NCBI RefSeq assembly: GCF_020531985.1
Contig: NZ_JAJAVQ010000001.1
Coordinates: 186,001 to 250,000 of the forward strand
Reading direction: 5' to 3'
Origin: Rheinheimera aquimaris
GTDB lineage: Bacteria; Pseudomonadota; Gammaproteobacteria; Enterobacterales; Alteromonadaceae
Length of the DNA: 64,000 nt
Below the pieces are notes generated by a model. It worked only from the letters and a program-made list of their open reading frames with translations, ran no database searches and was not told the DNA's origin. Both the position numbers and the translations under genes were made by a program. How positions within the stretch are numbered: position 1 is the first letter of the stretch; each line of letters starts with the position of its first letter. Positions 62,853-64,000 of the stretch are shown in pieces.

Positions 62853-64000
62853 TTATTTCACCTGTACTATCTTGCAGGTGTTAGAGGCGCCGATTGTCTC
62901 CATCACATCACCATGCGTCATAATGACCAGATCGCCGCTTTTTAAACCCGCCTTGGCTTTTATCGCATCAATCGCAGCATCAGCCAGAGACTGACCATCC
63001 AGCGCAGTGCTGTCAAAAAATGCTGGATATACCCCACGATAAAGCGCCATCTTGTTTAGCGTTTTAGTATGCCGTGACAGCGCAAAAATTGGCTGTGGTG
63101 ACGTGATCCGCGACATCAGTTTTGCCGTGTAGCCAGACTCTGTCAGTGTAATGATCGCTTTGATACCTTCAAGATGGTTGGCTGCATACATTGCTGATAG
63201 CGCTATGGTTTCGCTGATCTCGGTAAACGTCACATCCATACGATGCTTGGATATTTGCACGCTCGGGTGTTTTTCAGCCCCATCACAAACCCGCGCCATG
63301 GCGCGCACCGTTTCTGTAGGGTATTTACCGGCAGCAGTTTCCGCCGACAGCATTACTGCATCAGTGCCATCGAGTACCGCGTTAGCCACATCCATTACTT
63401 CAGCACGGGTCGGCATAGGGCTTTCAATCATGCTTTCCATCATTTGCGTAGCGGTAATGACCACGCGGTTTAGTTGGCGTGAACGCGCTATGATGCGTTT
63501 TTGTTGGCCAACGAGTTCTGCATCACCAATTTCAACGCCCAAGTCTCCCCGGGCGACCATCACAGCGTCAGAGGCGCGGATGATGTCATCCAGTGTTTCG
63601 TTATCAGCAACGGCTTCTGCCCGTTCAATTTTGGCCATAATGCGCGCTTCAGAACCGGCGGCCAGTGCTAAGTCACGCGCTAAGCGCAGGTCATCACCAC
63701 TGCGAGGAAATGACACCGCCAAAAAATCTACATCGATTTCTGCCGCAGTAATAATGTCGCGTTTGTCTTTATCAGTCAGGGCAGGGGCAGTTAAGCCGCC
63801 ACCCTGGCGGTTAATACCTTTGTTGTTACTCAGTTTACCGCCGACTGTTACTGTTGTATAAACGCGGGCACCTTCAACACGGTCAACGGTTAATTGAATA
63901 CGACCATCATCCAGCAACAGTAAATCGCCGGCTTTAACGTCTTGTGGTAATTCTTTATAGTCAATACCAACCTGATGCTCATCGCCTTCACCTTTAGCCA
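62853..64000 (-). CDS. pykA: Pyruvate kinase (PykA type), 5' end cut by window edge
   Basis: Pyruvate kinase makes pyruvate and ATP from phosphoenolpyruvate and ADP in the last step of glycolysis. The frame stays open to the end of the window, so the N-terminal part of about 100 residues is missing; about 382 codons are visible. Seen here are [23 protein letters not shown], the catalytic region [10 protein letters not shown] with [18 protein letters not shown], and the complete C-terminal domain ending QVK. The text follows E. coli PykA (AMP/sugar-phosphate activated) closely, including SNNKGIN and ELVGQQK. Confidence 0.95.
   Translation of the reverse strand, partial: AKGEGDEHQVGIDYKELPQDVKAGDLLLLDDGRIQLTVDRVEGARVYTTVTVGGKLSNNKGINRQGGGLTAPALTDKDKRDIITAAEIDVDFLAVSFPRSGDDLRLARDLALAAGSEARIMAKIERAEAVADNETLDDIIRASDAVMVARGDLGVEIGDAELVGQQKRIIARSRQLNRVVITATQMMESMIESPMPTRAEVMDVANAVLDGTDAVMLSAETAAGKYPTETVRAMARVCDGAEKHPSVQISKHRMDVTFTEISETIALSAMYAANHLEGIKAIITLTESGYTAKLMSRITSPQPIFALSRHTKTLNKMALYRGVYPAFFDSTALDGQSLADAAIDAIKAKAGLKSGDLVIMTHGDVMETIGASNTCKIVQVK

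Noticed and set aside
1-64000. Mobile elements, integrases, CRISPR arrays, tRNA or rRNA genes.
   Set aside because: No transposase or integrase frames, no regularly spaced repeats and no tRNA-like or rRNA-like sequence were seen on reading both strands by eye; a dedicated search could still find a divergent one.

Overview
The window reads as an uninterrupted piece of a gammaproteobacterial chromosome, most like the Alteromonadales/Chromatiaceae group that includes Rheinheimera, Alishewanella and Arsukibacterium. The evidence is the gene set and order: msrC-proQ-prc, pepN followed by a DUF2835 gene, the large 180-kDa-class NAD-glutamate dehydrogenase, pyrD-zapC, a CLCA_X-type gene and PykA-type pyruvate kinase. 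This placement is inferred from protein resemblance only. No rRNA, tRNA, CRISPR array, phage or insertion sequence was seen. Both window edges cut genes: a protein-kinase-like gene at the left and pyruvate kinase at the right.

1-11 kb is mostly housekeeping: a kinase-like protein, free methionine-R-sulfoxide reductase, a small acidic unknown, the RNA chaperone ProQ, the periplasmic protease Prc, two sodium-coupled transporters (NSS and NhaC), aminopeptidase N and DUF2835. 11.3-18.2 kb is a four-gene envelope cluster (DUF1302 barrel, DUF1329, an Asp-box propeller, an RND/MMPL permease) that looks like a lipid or hydrophobic-compound trafficking system of unknown substrate. 18.4-26.3 kb holds NAD-GDH, pyrD, zapC and a methyltransferase.

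26.4-46.7 kb is a complete Wzx/Wzy-type exopolysaccharide locus in two same-strand blocks. The first block (26.4-40.4 kb) makes UDP-Glc and GDP-Man precursors (galU, manC, manB) and carries four glycosyltransferases, two acyltransferases, a Tat-exported GH10 hydrolase, the flippase and a polymerase. The second block (40.6-46.7 kb) carries the initiating glucose-phosphate transferase, an outer-membrane barrel, a very short Wza-like export protein, a Wzc-type tyrosine kinase and a PHP-type phosphatase. The assembly enzymes resemble the xanthan (gum) set, while the export order resembles vpsL-M-N-O of Vibrio.

46.7-58.9 kb is a catabolic island: a PLP D-amino-acid dehydratase/aldolase-like enzyme diverging from an RpiR-RidA-SSS symporter-M81 operon, then an exported GH20 hexosaminidase fused to an SMP-30-like propeller, diverging from a large TonB-dependent receptor. 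The two divergent promoter regions, about 7.6 kb apart, carry nearly the same 31-bp site (26 of 31 bases identical). This suggests that one regulator, probably the local RpiR protein, controls the whole set. I consider this the best candidate for an undescribed system: outer-membrane uptake and trimming of an amino-sugar glycan or glycopeptide coupled to D-amino-acid catabolism.

59-64 kb returns to general functions: a CLCA_X putative zinc protein, a YgjV-like membrane protein, a glutathione S-transferase, an AGCS alanine/glycine symporter and pykA.
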